A DNA stretch of 49,432 nt from Bacteroidetes bacterium 43-93 (GTDB lineage Bacteria > Bacteroidota > Bacteroidia > Chitinophagales > Chitinophagaceae), in assembly GCA_001897855.1 (NCBI GenBank), contig MKUO01000020.1:1-49432 (forward strand). Reading direction: 5' to 3'. Shown piece by piece: positions 7,816-16,813 of the stretch. Within the stretch, counting starts at the first letter, position 1, and each line of letters opens with the position of its first letter. The translations under genes and the position numbers were made by a program. The notes beneath the pieces are model-generated. The model did not search any database. It was not told the DNA's origin and was given only the letters and a program-made list of their open reading frames with translations.

Positions 7816-8436
7816 CATTTCTTCTGCCGCTTCTTCATTATTTCGCTTGCTGATACGTGCCCTGATACGGCTTAGCGCCTCCGGGGTAATACCTAAATAC
7901 GACGCGATCATATATTGCGGTATTCGCTGAATGAAACTGCTTTTCTCTTTTAGAAACTTTTGGTAGCGCTGTTCAGGCGAATCTAACAACAAGGCAGCCA
8001 CCCTACCTGATAAGCTGATGTATAACTGCTCCGCCATTAATCTGCCGACACGTTCTGAATCAGGTAAATACGTGTATATGTATTGCAGTGCATCATAATC
8101 GATCTGCACTACTTCTGTATGTTCCAGCGCATCTGCAAAAAACAGCGATGGCTTCCTTGATAGAAAACTCTCGTAATTACAAAATGACGCCTCTTCGGTA
8201 TAAAAGTTAGTAATCACCTCCTTGCCGTCTATATCGTAGTAGCTCCTGATAATCCCCTTGTTAATAAAACATATAGCGTTACATACCTCGCCGGGTTGCA
8301 GCATCTTTTCGTGCTTTCTAAACTCACGAACAGCAAGCTTACTCTCAAAATTGCTCCAATTTTTCTCCTGAAGCCCGGGAAAGAGGTTGAAATAGAATTG
8401 TTTAATCTTACTGAACTTGCTTGTATTGTCTGACAT
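7795..8436 (-). CDS. Crp/Fnr family transcriptional regulator
   Basis: 213 residues. The N-terminal effector-binding roll (EFRKHEKMLQPGEVCNAICFINKGIIRSYY) is followed by a dimer helix (RLMAEQLYISLSGRVAALL) and a C-terminal HTH (IPQYMIASYLGITPEALSRIRARI). It resembles typical Bacteroidota Crp-like activators, and the HTH ends in the SRIR pattern. The basic/acidic tail after residue 195 is not part of the fold. The target is unknown; the divergent OmpA-domain gene 168 nt away is a possibility. Confidence 0.88.
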   Translation of the reverse strand: MSDNTSKFSKIKQFYFNLFPGLQEKNWSNFESKLAVREFRKHEKMLQPGEVCNAICFINKGIIRSYYDIDGKEVITNFYTEEASFCNYESFLSRKPSLFFADALEHTEVVQIDYDALQYIYTYLPDSERVGRLMAEQLYISLSGRVAALLLDSPEQRYQKFLKEKSSFIQRIPQYMIASYLGITPEALSRIRARISKRNNEEAAEEMQKNKAL

Positions 8437-8604
8437 TAAAACCTGTGATTAAGCCCTGACTCTAAGTTAATTACAATCTTATTTTAAATTTATGATTGTA
8501 GTATTATTTCTACATTGGGTTTTAAATTCACTATTATATTCACCCGCCCAGGAAATATGAAATCTGCCGGCGATATTATACCTTAAAGCAATAGATGTTT
8601 TACC

Positions 8605-9447
8605 ATGCGTTACTTATTTTTATTATTGTGCATATTTTTTAACTACTTCAATGTTACAGCAAAGCCTGCAGATACATTGAAGATCTATTTCGACCTGGGA
8701 AAGACCGAGCTAAAGCCTGCAGGACGACAAACACTTGACTCATTGCTATACAATGACGTCCTGATAGCGGGTAAAAAAATTGGGATAATTGGTTATGCTG
8801 ATTACGTTGGAGGTGATGAACTAAACGTAAAAATATCTGAAAACAGAGCTAAAGTAGTGCAGGATTACCTGATCAGTATGCATGTGAGACCGGAAGATAT
8901 ACAGGTAGTAATTGGGAAAGGTGAAGTAAAACGAAGCGATACAACGGACAGAAGCGGCTTTCAACCCGACAGGCGCGTAGACATTATACCCGGCGGCATT
9001 AAAGGCTGGAAACCACCTGTAGCCAAAGTAAAACCGCCGGAAGTTCCAAAAATTGATATTAGTAAAGTTCAAAAGAATGAGGCGATTCGCCTTAATAAAA
9101 TCTTCTTCTTCCCCGGAAGCCATCGTGTACGGGAAGAATCATTACCTGAAGTGGATAACCTTTACACAATTATGAAAGATAACCCGAAGCTCAAGATTAG
9201 AATAGAAGGACATATCTGCTGCCTGACCCCAAATAACACAGACGGATATGATTATGACTCCGAAGACTTTCATTTATCTGCTAACAGGGCAAAAGCTATT
9301 TATGATATACTTGTTGAAAAAGGCATTGATGAAAGTCGGATGGAATATAAAGGATTTGGGAAAAGCAGGCCTCTTGTCAATCCTGAAAGAAGCACAGAGG
9401 ATGAGAATATGAACCGGCGTGTAGAGATACGAATACTAGATAAGTAA
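8605..9447 (+). CDS. Exported protein with two tandem OmpA C-terminal-like domains
   Basis: 280 residues with a signal peptide (about residues 1-20). Domain 1 (about 24-130) starts LKIYFDLGKTELKPAGRQTLDSL, with a VGGDELNVKISENRAKVVQDYL helix and an RRVDIIPGG end. Domain 2 (about 155-280) starts IRLNKIFFFPGSH, with LSANRAKAIYDILVEKGI and NRRVEIRIL. These are peptidoglycan (diaminopimelate)-binding folds, here doubled with only a Pro/Lys-rich linker and no beta barrel. The protein probably tethers or senses the cell wall in the periplasm. A terminator follows. Confidence 0.88.
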   Translation: MRYLFLLLCIFFNYFNVTAKPADTLKIYFDLGKTELKPAGRQTLDSLLYNDVLIAGKKIGIIGYADYVGGDELNVKISENRAKVVQDYLISMHVRPEDIQVVIGKGEVKRSDTTDRSGFQPDRRVDIIPGGIKGWKPPVAKVKPPEVPKIDISKVQKNEAIRLNKIFFFPGSHRVREESLPEVDNLYTIMKDNPKLKIRIEGHICCLTPNNTDGYDYDSEDFHLSANRAKAIYDILVEKGIDESRMEYKGFGKSRPLVNPERSTEDENMNRRVEIRILDK

Positions 9448-9475
9448 AAAGCGGCCTTACAGGGCCGCTTTCTTT
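9448..9475 (+). terminator. Intrinsic terminator of the OmpA-domain gene
   Basis: AAAGCGGCC-TTACAG-GGCCGCTTT, then TCTTT. It also lies just past the stop of the convergent secreted-protein gene and may act in both directions. Confidence 0.75.
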
Positions 9476-9495
9476 ACCTATGATCTAAAAGAAAA

Positions 9496-10044
9496 TTACA
9501 GTTGAGTAGCAGTATATACTACATCTGTAGTATAAGTACCTGCAGGGTAGCTGAAGCCGGGTGTTGCCTGGTATTTTACAGAGAACGTTTGGTTACCACC
9601 TCTGCTGCCATTGCTGATCAGGTTTTGGTTGCTTGCTGTTACATCTGCATAAGCAGTAGATGAAAACGGTGATGCGATAGTACCACCTGTACCGTTAGCA
9701 GATACCATTACATCCAGTACAGATGCTACAGGCATGATCGGTGCAGGTGAAGTGGTACCTGTATAAGAGAAGTTTGTTGAATTGGCTTTGATCGCTACAG
9801 TGAAGTTCTTGTTAGAACGTACTTTCAGTTCCTGGGCAGAAGATGTTACACCGTTTGCATAATCGTTCACCGTATTAAACGCCAGGTTAACAGCAGCACC
9901 TGTTGCGCTGGAAGAACCGGTAAAAGTGATCTCGATAGCGTTAGACAGGTTCAGGTTTACAGTTTGCGTAGCTGTAGAAGAAACCTGGGCGTTTGCTGCG
10001 TAAGTTGAAGTAAGGATAGCTGCGATTGCGATGATCTTTTTCAT
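9496..10044 (-). CDS. Secreted beta-sandwich protein (fimbrial-subunit-like)
   Basis: 182 residues, with a clean signal peptide cleaved near ANAQ at 19-20. The mature chain is Ser/Thr/Asn/Ala-rich and lacks Cys. It ends VKYQATPGFSYPAGTYTTDVVYTATQL, a C-terminal edge seen in secreted proteins of the DUF4402/spore-coat-U style and in fimbria-like sandwiches. The family assignment is tentative. The G-free 70-nt leader (separate entry) and the codon choice suggest an abundant product. Confidence 0.6.
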   Translation of the reverse strand: MKKIIAIAAILTSTYAANAQVSSTATQTVNLNLSNAIEITFTGSSSATGAAVNLAFNTVNDYANGVTSSAQELKVRSNKNFTVAIKANSTNFSYTGTTSPAPIMPVASVLDVMVSANGTGGTIASPFSSTAYADVTASNQNLISNGSRGGNQTFSVKYQATPGFSYPAGTYTTDVVYTATQL

Positions 10045-10147
10045 TTGGTTTGTTGTTTGTTGTGTGGTTATGGTTTGTTGTTATTGTTTGTTGTTGTTTG
10101 TTTGTTTGATGATGCAAATATGGGGGCAAGCATGGCGCACATGCAAA
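10045..10147 (-). promoter_or_regulatory. Putative promoter and G-free leader of the secreted beta-sandwich gene
   Basis: On the minus strand, TTTG (10147-10144), a 21-nt spacer, then CATATTTG (10122-10115) matches the Bacteroidota -33/-7 pattern with one mismatch. From 10114 to the start codon the plus strand has no C, so the 70-nt mRNA leader contains no G: a run of CAA/ACAA units. Such leaders cannot fold and favour translation. Confidence 0.6.
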
Positions 10148-10240
10148 AAATGCAGCCCTGTTAACGCCGTTTTTGCAACCTGTTAACCGGTGATTAACAA
10201 AACGCCTGCCACAAACCATTGTAAATCAAACAGATAAGAC

Positions 10241-10264
10241 AAGAGCAGCCATATGGCTGCTCTT
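10241..10264 (-). terminator. Probable terminator of the SUF operon
   Basis: AAGAGCAGCC-ATAT-GGCTGCTCTT, a perfect 10-bp stem 30 nt beyond the last suf gene. The minus-strand tail (GTCTTATCTGTTT) is only moderately T-rich. Confidence 0.65.
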
Positions 10265-10293
10265 TCAGTAAATTATATATTGTCCTTAGAACC

Positions 10294-10605
10294 TTAAAGC
10301 ATTCCCAGCTCTAACTGGGCTGCTTCTGACATCATGCTCTTATTCCATGGTGGAGTCCAGGTTACAGCCACATGCACATCATTAACGCCTTCTATCTCTC
10401 TTATTTTCTGATCTACGTCTATAGGCAATGATTGTGCGACAGGACAGCTAGGTGCTGTAAGCGTCATAGTGATCTGTACATTGTTGATAGGCAATATGTC
10501 TATTTGATAGATCAACCCCATCTCGTAAATATTAACGGGTATTTCCGGATCGTATATTGTTTTAAGGCATTCTATTACCTTTTCTTTCAAAGCATCAGTT
10601 TCCAT
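10294..10605 (-). CDS. MIP18/DUF59 Fe-S assembly protein (SufT-like)
   Basis: 103 residues. The DUF59 core DPEIPVNIYEMGLIY and the conserved Cys loop LTAPSCPVAQ are present; the C-terminus has TWTPPWNKSMMSEAA. The family (SufT, PaaD-like, eukaryotic MIP18) helps mature or deliver iron-sulfur clusters. It is the last gene of the suf operon, overlapping sufE by 11 nt, an arrangement usual in Bacteroidota. I infer a role in cluster delivery downstream of SufBCD. Confidence 0.92.
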   Translation of the reverse strand: METDALKEKVIECLKTIYDPEIPVNIYEMGLIYQIDILPINNVQITMTLTAPSCPVAQSLPIDVDQKIREIEGVNDVHVAVTWTPPWNKSMMSEAAQLELGML

Positions 10606-11041
10606 TACTTTCCATTTTTAGTTTGTATGCCAATGCAAAGTTTTTCATTTGTTTTACCATAGACAGCAAACCGTTAGATCTTGTCTGCGCCAGATGTTTG
10701 GTCATACCTATCTTATCTATAAACTCTAATTTAGCGTTAAGTATCTCATCAGGTGTATGATTGGTGAGCACACGTATCAGCATACTTATCAAACCCTTTA
10801 CGATCACTGCATCACTATCTGCAGAAAAGTAGATATACCCGTCTTTATAATCCGCATGGAGCCATACGGTTGACTGGCACCCCCTTACCTTATTCTCATC
10901 CACCTTATATTTATCATCTAACGGCGGTAGCCTTTTACCCAGGTCTATGATATATTCGTATTTATCATCCCAGGAGTCGAAGAGCCCAAACTCTTCTACT
11001 ATCTCGTTTTCCGTATCCTGAATTGTATTCACTTTGTCCAT
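10595..11041 (-). CDS. sufE: SufE sulfur-acceptor protein
   Basis: 148 residues from ATG 11041 (TTG 11050 is less likely). The catalytic Cys55 lies in VRGCQSTVWL, and LPPLDDKYKVDENKV just before it is the family signature. SufE takes persulfide sulfur from SufS and passes it to SufB. It follows sufS by 11 nt and overlaps the DUF59 gene. Confidence 0.95.
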   Translation of the reverse strand: MDKVNTIQDTENEIVEEFGLFDSWDDKYEYIIDLGKRLPPLDDKYKVDENKVRGCQSTVWLHADYKDGYIYFSADSDAVIVKGLISMLIRVLTNHTPDEILNAKLEFIDKIGMTKHLAQTRSNGLLSMVKQMKNFALAYKLKMESNGN

Positions 11042-11052
11042 TAACCACAAAG

Positions 11053-12297
11053 TTACGAAAGCATCTTCACTACCTTATGTAAGCCAGCAACCAATGCATC
11101 TACTTCATCTATAGTACTATAGACCGCAAAGGAAGCTCTTGTAGTACCCGGAATACAAAACCTTGACATTAACGGCTGCGTACAATGATGGCCGGTACGC
11201 ACAGCAATGCCTTGATTATCTAAAAGAATACCAATATCCTGCGGATGGATATTATCTATTACAAAGGAAATTACACCTGTTTTATGCATGGCCCGGCCAA
11301 TGATCTTCAGCCCATTTATCTTTTGAAGTTCTTCAGTAGCGTAATTCAATAATACCTGCTCGTGACGGGCAATATTTTCCTTACCAATAGATTCCATAAA
11401 ATCCATGGCAGCCTTAAAAGCAATTACATCGGCAATATTAGGTGTGCCCGCCTCATATTTATATGGCAGCTCGTTATAGGTAGTTTTTTCGAAAGTTACT
11501 TCTTTGATCATCTCTCCCCCACCCATATATGGTGGCATAGCTTCGAGGATGTGCTTTTTACCATACAATACGCCAACACCGGTTGGACCATATAATTTAT
11601 GCGCAGATAATGCGAAGAAATCGCAGTCCATATCCTGAACATCTATATCCATGTGAACAGTAGACTGTGCGCCATCTACCAATACTACAGCGTCTACTTT
11701 ATGAGCAGCAGCGACTATCTCCTTAACCGGATTAATGGTGCCCAGGGCATTAGATGCATGTACTATGGCAACGATCTTTGTTTTGGAGTTCAATAACGAA
11801 TGAAAAACATCCATTTGCAGCTCCCCGGCTTCATTCACCGGTATCACCTTAAGGATCGCTCCTTTCTCCTCACACAAAATTTGCCATGGAACAATATTGG
11901 AATGGTGCTCCATACCGGATATGATCACCTCATCTCCTTTACCAACATTCTGCCTGCCCCATGTAGCAGCTACAAGGTTAATACCTTCCGTAGTTCCGCG
12001 GGTGAAGATGATTTCTTCGCGAACTGCAGCGTTAATGAATTTCTGTACGGTATCTCGGGTTGCCTCAAATGCAGCTGTAGCTTCCTCCGCCAGTGTATGT
12101 ATACCTCTGTGAATATTGGCATTATAGCCCGAGTAGTAAGAAGTCAGCGCATCGATGACCGCCAGTGGCTTTTGCGTAGTCGCTGCATTGTCCAGGTACA
12201 CTAATGGCTTGCCTTTTACCTGACGCTCCAGTATCGGGAATTGCTTCCTAATAGAAGCTATGTTTATAGCAGGCTGAACTTCTTCTATCGTTGCCAT
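11053..12297 (-). CDS. sufS: SufS group II cysteine desulfurase
   Basis: 414 residues, the normal length. It is a PLP enzyme that takes sulfur from L-cysteine. PLP contacts include HHSN at 131-134, the Schiff-base Lys234 in ALSAHKLYGP, and TRGTTEG around 100. The active-site Cys372 sits in RTGHHCTQPL, the context that marks the SufS/group II class. It starts 2 nt after sufD and is followed closely by sufE, its sulfur acceptor. Confidence 0.97.
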   Translation of the reverse strand: MATIEEVQPAINIASIRKQFPILERQVKGKPLVYLDNAATTQKPLAVIDALTSYYSGYNANIHRGIHTLAEEATAAFEATRDTVQKFINAAVREEIIFTRGTTEGINLVAATWGRQNVGKGDEVIISGMEHHSNIVPWQILCEEKGAILKVIPVNEAGELQMDVFHSLLNSKTKIVAIVHASNALGTINPVKEIVAAAHKVDAVVLVDGAQSTVHMDIDVQDMDCDFFALSAHKLYGPTGVGVLYGKKHILEAMPPYMGGGEMIKEVTFEKTTYNELPYKYEAGTPNIADVIAFKAAMDFMESIGKENIARHEQVLLNYATEELQKINGLKIIGRAMHKTGVISFVIDNIHPQDIGILLDNQGIAVRTGHHCTQPLMSRFCIPGTTRASFAVYSTIDEVDALVAGLHKVVKMLS

Positions 12298-12299
12298 CT

Positions 12300-13601
12300 T
12301 TATATCTGAGTTGTCAATCGCGCTGCGATCAATTCCTGCACATACGTACGTATATGCTCTATTTTTATTTTTTCGAGTATATCCAAAGCGAATCCCTGCA
12401 GCAGTAGTGACATAGCCACCTCTTTGGGAATACCTCTTGACTGCAGGTAAAAAATTCCTTCTTCGTCCAAACTACCAACCGTGCAACCGTGAGAACACTT
12501 TACATCGTCCGCAAATATTTCTAATTGTGGCTGTGTGTTTACTGTAGCATTTTCACCTAACAAAATGTTTTTATTCGACTGGAATGCATTGGTTTTCTGA
12601 GCATCCTGCCTTACGTATATACGGCCATTGAAAACACCTGTAGAGCGGTCGTTTAAGATACCTTTATATAATTCATTGCTCTGGCAATGAGGCATTACAT
12701 TATCTACGATGGTGTGATTGTCTATATGACTTTCCCCATTCTGGAAATATAGGCCATACATGTGTGCCTCTGAATGTGCAGCACCCATTACAATATTCAG
12801 GTTATTGCGGACTATGCCACCATCTAATGAAATAGTTACCGTTTCTGCATAGCTTTTACCTACCTGGTGAATATGGGTAGTACTTACCTGGCTGGCCTTG
12901 CTATTATCATTCTGGATCTTGCAATAAGAAACATTAGCATTCTCCGCTACTATTATCTCTGTAACCTGGTTAGTGATACTTTCTGAAGCGCCAAGCGTGG
13001 CATAAGTTTCTACAAAACTTACTTCTGCTGCTTCACTCACGTATACCAGACAACGAGGCAATGCACAAACGGCATCTGCAACAGCATCTACTATATTATA
13101 TATATATACCGGATGTGGTACTACCTTCGCTTTGGGCACGTAAATAAATACACCTTGCGCATATGCAGCATTCAGTGCATTGATACCATCTTTCAGGTAT
13201 TTGCTGCTGCTATTGAAGTATGCTTTTACAATGTCGGCATATTCATCGGAGGCTGCGGCCTCTAATGAGGTAACTATGATCTCGTCAGAAATGATCTTTG
13301 AGAATTCCTCGGAATACCGGCCATTCACAAATACAAGTTCATTCGCATTCTCGTGCCCCGGAAGCCTTACCGCATCTATGCTTGATTGATTGAACGAAGT
13401 GATATCCTCATTCTGCAACCTGAATTCTTTCTTAAATATGCTACCTATACGGGTATATTTCCATTCTTCATTCCGCGAAGTAGGGAAACCCATGTTGGTA
13501 AAAGTATCAAGCGCTGACTTACGTACAGGGGCAAGCGGACTATCCTGCTTTGCAGCCTGTATCGTATTCAATTGCTCTATATAATAATCCACTGTGCTCA
13601 T
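12300..13601 (-). CDS. sufD: SufD subunit of the SufBCD Fe-S scaffold
   Basis: 433 residues. N-terminal helical part (SRNEEWKYTRIGSIF) followed by the right-handed beta-helix core shared with SufB and a C-terminal helical end with CSHGCTVGSLDEEGIFYLQS, where the His of SHG is the conserved core residue. SufD pairs with SufB and SufC2 to assemble clusters. Gene order B-C-D-S-E supports the call. Confidence 0.95.
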   Translation of the reverse strand: MSTVDYYIEQLNTIQAAKQDSPLAPVRKSALDTFTNMGFPTSRNEEWKYTRIGSIFKKEFRLQNEDITSFNQSSIDAVRLPGHENANELVFVNGRYSEEFSKIISDEIIVTSLEAAASDEYADIVKAYFNSSSKYLKDGINALNAAYAQGVFIYVPKAKVVPHPVYIYNIVDAVADAVCALPRCLVYVSEAAEVSFVETYATLGASESITNQVTEIIVAENANVSYCKIQNDNSKASQVSTTHIHQVGKSYAETVTISLDGGIVRNNLNIVMGAAHSEAHMYGLYFQNGESHIDNHTIVDNVMPHCQSNELYKGILNDRSTGVFNGRIYVRQDAQKTNAFQSNKNILLGENATVNTQPQLEIFADDVKCSHGCTVGSLDEEGIFYLQSRGIPKEVAMSLLLQGFALDILEKIKIEHIRTYVQELIAARLTTQI

Positions 13602-13628
13602 GTGTTTTTTGCTTTACAGCAATGTGAT

Positions 13629-14393
13629 TTAAACGTCTTCTTCTACTCCTATTTCGTTCTTAATGAAGTCATATCCTTTCTTCTCCAGTTCCAATGCCAA
13701 TTCTTTAGTGCCTGATTTTACGATACGGCCTTTATATAAAACGTGTACGAAATCGGGTACCAGGTAATCTAGTAAGCGCTGATAGTGTGTAATCACCAGT
13801 ACTGCATTATTTTCATTACGCAGTTTGTTTACACCATTTGCCACAATCCTGATGGCATCGATATCGAGCCCAGAATCTGTTTCATCGAGGATAGCCAGCT
13901 TAGGTTGCAGCATCGCCATCTGGAATATTTCATTGCGTTTCTTTTCACCACCGGAGAAGCCCTCGTTCAATGAACGGCTCAGCATTGCCTGGTCCATTTC
14001 CATCAAAGCCATTTTTTCTTTCATCAGCTTCAGGAAAGAAACAGCATCCAATTGCTCTTGCCCACGATATTTGCGCACTTCGTTTACCGCAGTTTTTATA
14101 AAGTTGGTAGTGCTTAATCCCGGTATCTCTACAGGATACTGAAAGCTGAGGAATACACCTTCACCCGCCCTTTCCTCAGGAGAAAGTTCCAACAGGTCTT
14201 TGCCTTCAAAAGTCACAGAACCACCTGTTACTTCATAATCCTGGCGGCCTGCCAGTACAGATGCAAGCGTGCTTTTGCCGGATCCGTTAGGGCCCATGAT
14301 CGCATGTACCTCTCCCGGTTTAATATCCAGGTTAATACCTTTAAGAATTTGTTTTTCTTCAATGCCTGCCTGCAAATTATCAATGCGCAACAT
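13629..14393 (-). CDS. sufC: SufC ATPase subunit of the SufBCD Fe-S scaffold
   Basis: 254 residues, an ABC ATPase without membrane domains. Walker A is GPNGSGKST (residues 34-42), the Q-loop FLSFQYPVEIPG, the signature GFSGGEKKRNEI and Walker B AILDETDSGLDID. The EKKRNE wording after the signature is characteristic of SufC. It powers conformational changes of SufB-SufD during cluster assembly in the cytoplasm. Confidence 0.97.
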   Translation of the reverse strand: MLRIDNLQAGIEEKQILKGINLDIKPGEVHAIMGPNGSGKSTLASVLAGRQDYEVTGGSVTFEGKDLLELSPEERAGEGVFLSFQYPVEIPGLSTTNFIKTAVNEVRKYRGQEQLDAVSFLKLMKEKMALMEMDQAMLSRSLNEGFSGGEKKRNEIFQMAMLQPKLAILDETDSGLDIDAIRIVANGVNKLRNENNAVLVITHYQRLLDYLVPDFVHVLYKGRIVKSGTKELALELEKKGYDFIKNEIGVEEDV

Positions 14394-14424
14394 GTGTATC
14401 TATATCGTTTTATTTTTTTAAAAA

Positions 14425-15870
14425 TTATCCTACGCTACCTTCTAAGCTAATAGCCAATAGTTTTTGTGCTTCTATGGCAAACTCCATAGGAAGCTGGTTC
14501 ATTACCTCTTTAGCGAAGCCATTAATGATCAATGCAACGGCAGTTTCCGTATCAATGCCCCTTTGGTTGCAATAGAATATCTGGTCCTCACCCACTTTAG
14601 AAGTGGTGGCCTCATGCTCTACTACCGAAGTATTATTCTTCGCCTCTATGTAAGGGAAAGTATGAGCACCACATTTATCACCTATCAGTAGCGAATCGCA
14701 TTGAGAATAGTTACGCGCATTGGTGGCATTTTTACTCACGTGCACCAGGCCACGGTAGCTATTATTGCTGAAACCTGCGGAGATACCTTTGGAGACAATA
14801 CGGCTGCGGGTATGCTTACCTATATGCTGCATCTTGGTACCGGTATCGGCTTGCTGGTGATTATTCGTTACGGCTACTGAATAAAACTCACCAACAGAAT
14901 GATCTCCTTTAAGTATTACACTAGGATACTTCCAGGTTATAGCAGATCCGGTTTCTACCTGTGTCCAGGATATTTTTGAATGGCTACCCTGGCAAATGCC
15001 ACGCTTGGTAACGAAGTTGTAAATCCCACCCTTGCCATCCTTATCTCCCGGATACCAGTTTTGTACCGTAGAGTATTTGATCTCTGCATGATCTTGCGCT
15101 ATCAACTCTACTACAGCAGCATGCAACTGGTTCTCATCGCGCATTGGTGCAGTACAACCTTCAAGGTAGCTAACGTAACTTCCTTCATCCGCTACAATCA
15201 ATGTCCTTTCGAACTGGCCGGTATTCTCCGCGTTTATACGGAAATACGTAGATAGCTCCATTGGGCATCGTACGCCCTTGGGAATGTATACAAACGAACC
15301 GTCACTGAATACGGCCGCATTTAACGCGGCAAAATAGTTATCTGTAACAGGCACCACCGAACCAAGGTATTTTTTGATCAATTCCGGATGCTCTTGAATT
15401 GCTTCACTCATAGAGCAGAAAATGATTCCCTGTTCCGCCAATTGAGCTTTAAAGGTGGTAGCAATAGACACACTATCTATAACCGCATCCACAGCTACGC
15501 CGGAAAGGCGCTTTTGCTCATCAAGGGAAATACCCAGTTTTTCGAACGTCCTCCTCAATTCCGGATCTATTTCATCCAGGCTATTGAGTTTCTTTTTTTG
15601 CTTGGGGGCAGAATAATATATGATATCCTGATAATCTATCGGGTCATATTTAAGATTGGCCCAAGATGGCTCTTCCATCTTCAGCCATTGATGATATGCT
15701 TTTAGCCTGTATTGCAGCATCCATTCAGGTTCATTCTTCTTTGCAGAAATGAACCGAATTGTATTCTCATCAAGTCCTTTGGGGGCTTCATCAGCTTCTA
15801 TATCAGTAACAAAACCGTATTTATATTCGCTAAGTATCGCCTGCTCTATATCGCTGTACTTCTCTTCCAT
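14425..15870 (-). CDS. sufB: SufB scaffold subunit
   Basis: 481 residues from ATG 15870 ([10 protein letters not shown]); the frame extends 6 codons further to 15888. It carries the family hallmarks [26 protein letters not shown], and [21 protein letters not shown] near the C-terminus, with the acceptor Cys and conserved cluster-ligand region. It is the first gene of the suf operon, preceded by a palindrome and a -7-like box. Confidence 0.96.
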   Translation of the reverse strand: MEEKYSDIEQAILSEYKYGFVTDIEADEAPKGLDENTIRFISAKKNEPEWMLQYRLKAYHQWLKMEEPSWANLKYDPIDYQDIIYYSAPKQKKKLNSLDEIDPELRRTFEKLGISLDEQKRLSGVAVDAVIDSVSIATTFKAQLAEQGIIFCSMSEAIQEHPELIKKYLGSVVPVTDNYFAALNAAVFSDGSFVYIPKGVRCPMELSTYFRINAENTGQFERTLIVADEGSYVSYLEGCTAPMRDENQLHAAVVELIAQDHAEIKYSTVQNWYPGDKDGKGGIYNFVTKRGICQGSHSKISWTQVETGSAITWKYPSVILKGDHSVGEFYSVAVTNNHQQADTGTKMQHIGKHTRSRIVSKGISAGFSNNSYRGLVHVSKNATNARNYSQCDSLLIGDKCGAHTFPYIEAKNNTSVVEHEATTSKVGEDQIFYCNQRGIDTETAVALIINGFAKEVMNQLPMEFAIEAQKLLAISLEGSVG

Positions 15871-15881
15871 AACATTAACCT

Positions 15882-15916
15882 TTAGCATAACATATGCTAA
15901 TTGGCCTGCAAAGTTA
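15882..15916 (-). promoter_or_regulatory. Putative suf promoter -7 box and leader palindrome
   Basis: Minus-strand TAACTTTG (15916-15909) fits the -7 consensus TAnnTTTG; the -33 element is only a T-run at short spacing. Between it and the sufB ATG lies TTAGCATA-ACA-TATGCTAA (15882-15900), a perfect 8-bp inverted repeat covering the expected leader, 11 nt before the ATG. It could be an operator for an iron or Fe-S regulator. Confidence 0.5.
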
Positions 15917-16070
15917 CCAAGGAATTAGCCAAAAAAGTATAAATAAAGCTGAATACACTATTAAAAGCTTTAAATTCTTTGTGTTTTTTTAGAAAACGGA
16001 AGCGTTTATATGCCCAAGGCCTGATACATTTGCCATATCTTAAGCAAACAAATAATATATCCGCCATTTT

Positions 16071-16775
16071 ATGAACAGGCTAAAAGCATTTGTATTCGTT
16101 ATTCTTTGCCTTGTGGGTACATTTAGTAATGCCCAGACAAAAACATCTGCGACTAAAAATACCACTACGACAAAAAAAACACCGACGAAAAAGCCGGTTA
16201 GTAAAGCAAGCGCAAAAAGCAATATCAAGCCTCCGGCAGATGTAGCAAAAACAATTAAACCTACATCACCACCTCCACCGCCTACGCCACCCACGCCTCC
16301 ACAAGAAGTAAACCCGATCTCATCAAAAGATCAGCCTATTGAATTTGAAGCGGGTTTTACACTGGCCATACCCGTACGTACATTCCACCTGTTCCAGCGA
16401 CTGGGATTTGGAGTAGATGGCGCGGCCCATTATAGATTACAGAATAAACTCAAAGACCTGGCAGTAGGTGTGCGTGCTAATTATGCTTATTTCCTCGCCA
16501 AACCGACAAGTACTTTTTTCAAATCTGAGTCTACCAGCTTAGTAAACTTGCTTGCAGATGCAAAATATAACCTGCCGTATCATTTCTTTGCCGGTGCAGG
16601 ATTAGGTGTTGGTGTGGCATTAAAAAGCAGTGGCAGCAGCGTTGGATTTGCAAAAGCTATCTATGCCGGTTATGCGGTAGAATTGCCTGACAATAGCCTG
16701 TTATTCTCCCTATTCTTCGCGCAATCGATGAGCGGAACAAAAAATCTGGGCATCAGAGCAGCTATACAACTCTAA
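16071..16775 (+). CDS. Outer-membrane-like protein with a Lys/Thr/Pro-rich linker
   Basis: 234 residues. The signal peptide ends near SNAQ. Residues ~22-85 are a disordered Lys/Thr/Pro linker, including a poly-Pro tract. The C-terminal ~150 residues show alternating hydrophobic strands with Gly and aromatic residues (EFEAGFTLAIPVRTFHLF, FFAGAGLGVGVAL), ending in an Ile-rich strand RAAIQL, as in small porin-like barrels. Function unknown. Its stop overlaps the upstream ATG option of the next gene by one base. Confidence 0.6.
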   Translation: MNRLKAFVFVILCLVGTFSNAQTKTSATKNTTTTKKTPTKKPVSKASAKSNIKPPADVAKTIKPTSPPPPPTPPTPPQEVNPISSKDQPIEFEAGFTLAIPVRTFHLFQRLGFGVDGAAHYRLQNKLKDLAVGVRANYAYFLAKPTSTFFKSESTSLVNLLADAKYNLPYHFFAGAGLGVGVALKSSGSSVGFAKAIYAGYAVELPDNSLLFSLFFAQSMSGTKNLGIRAAIQL

Positions 16776-16813
16776 TGCCAGATACCGCAGGAAGGAGTAA
16801 CTTTACGTTTTCT

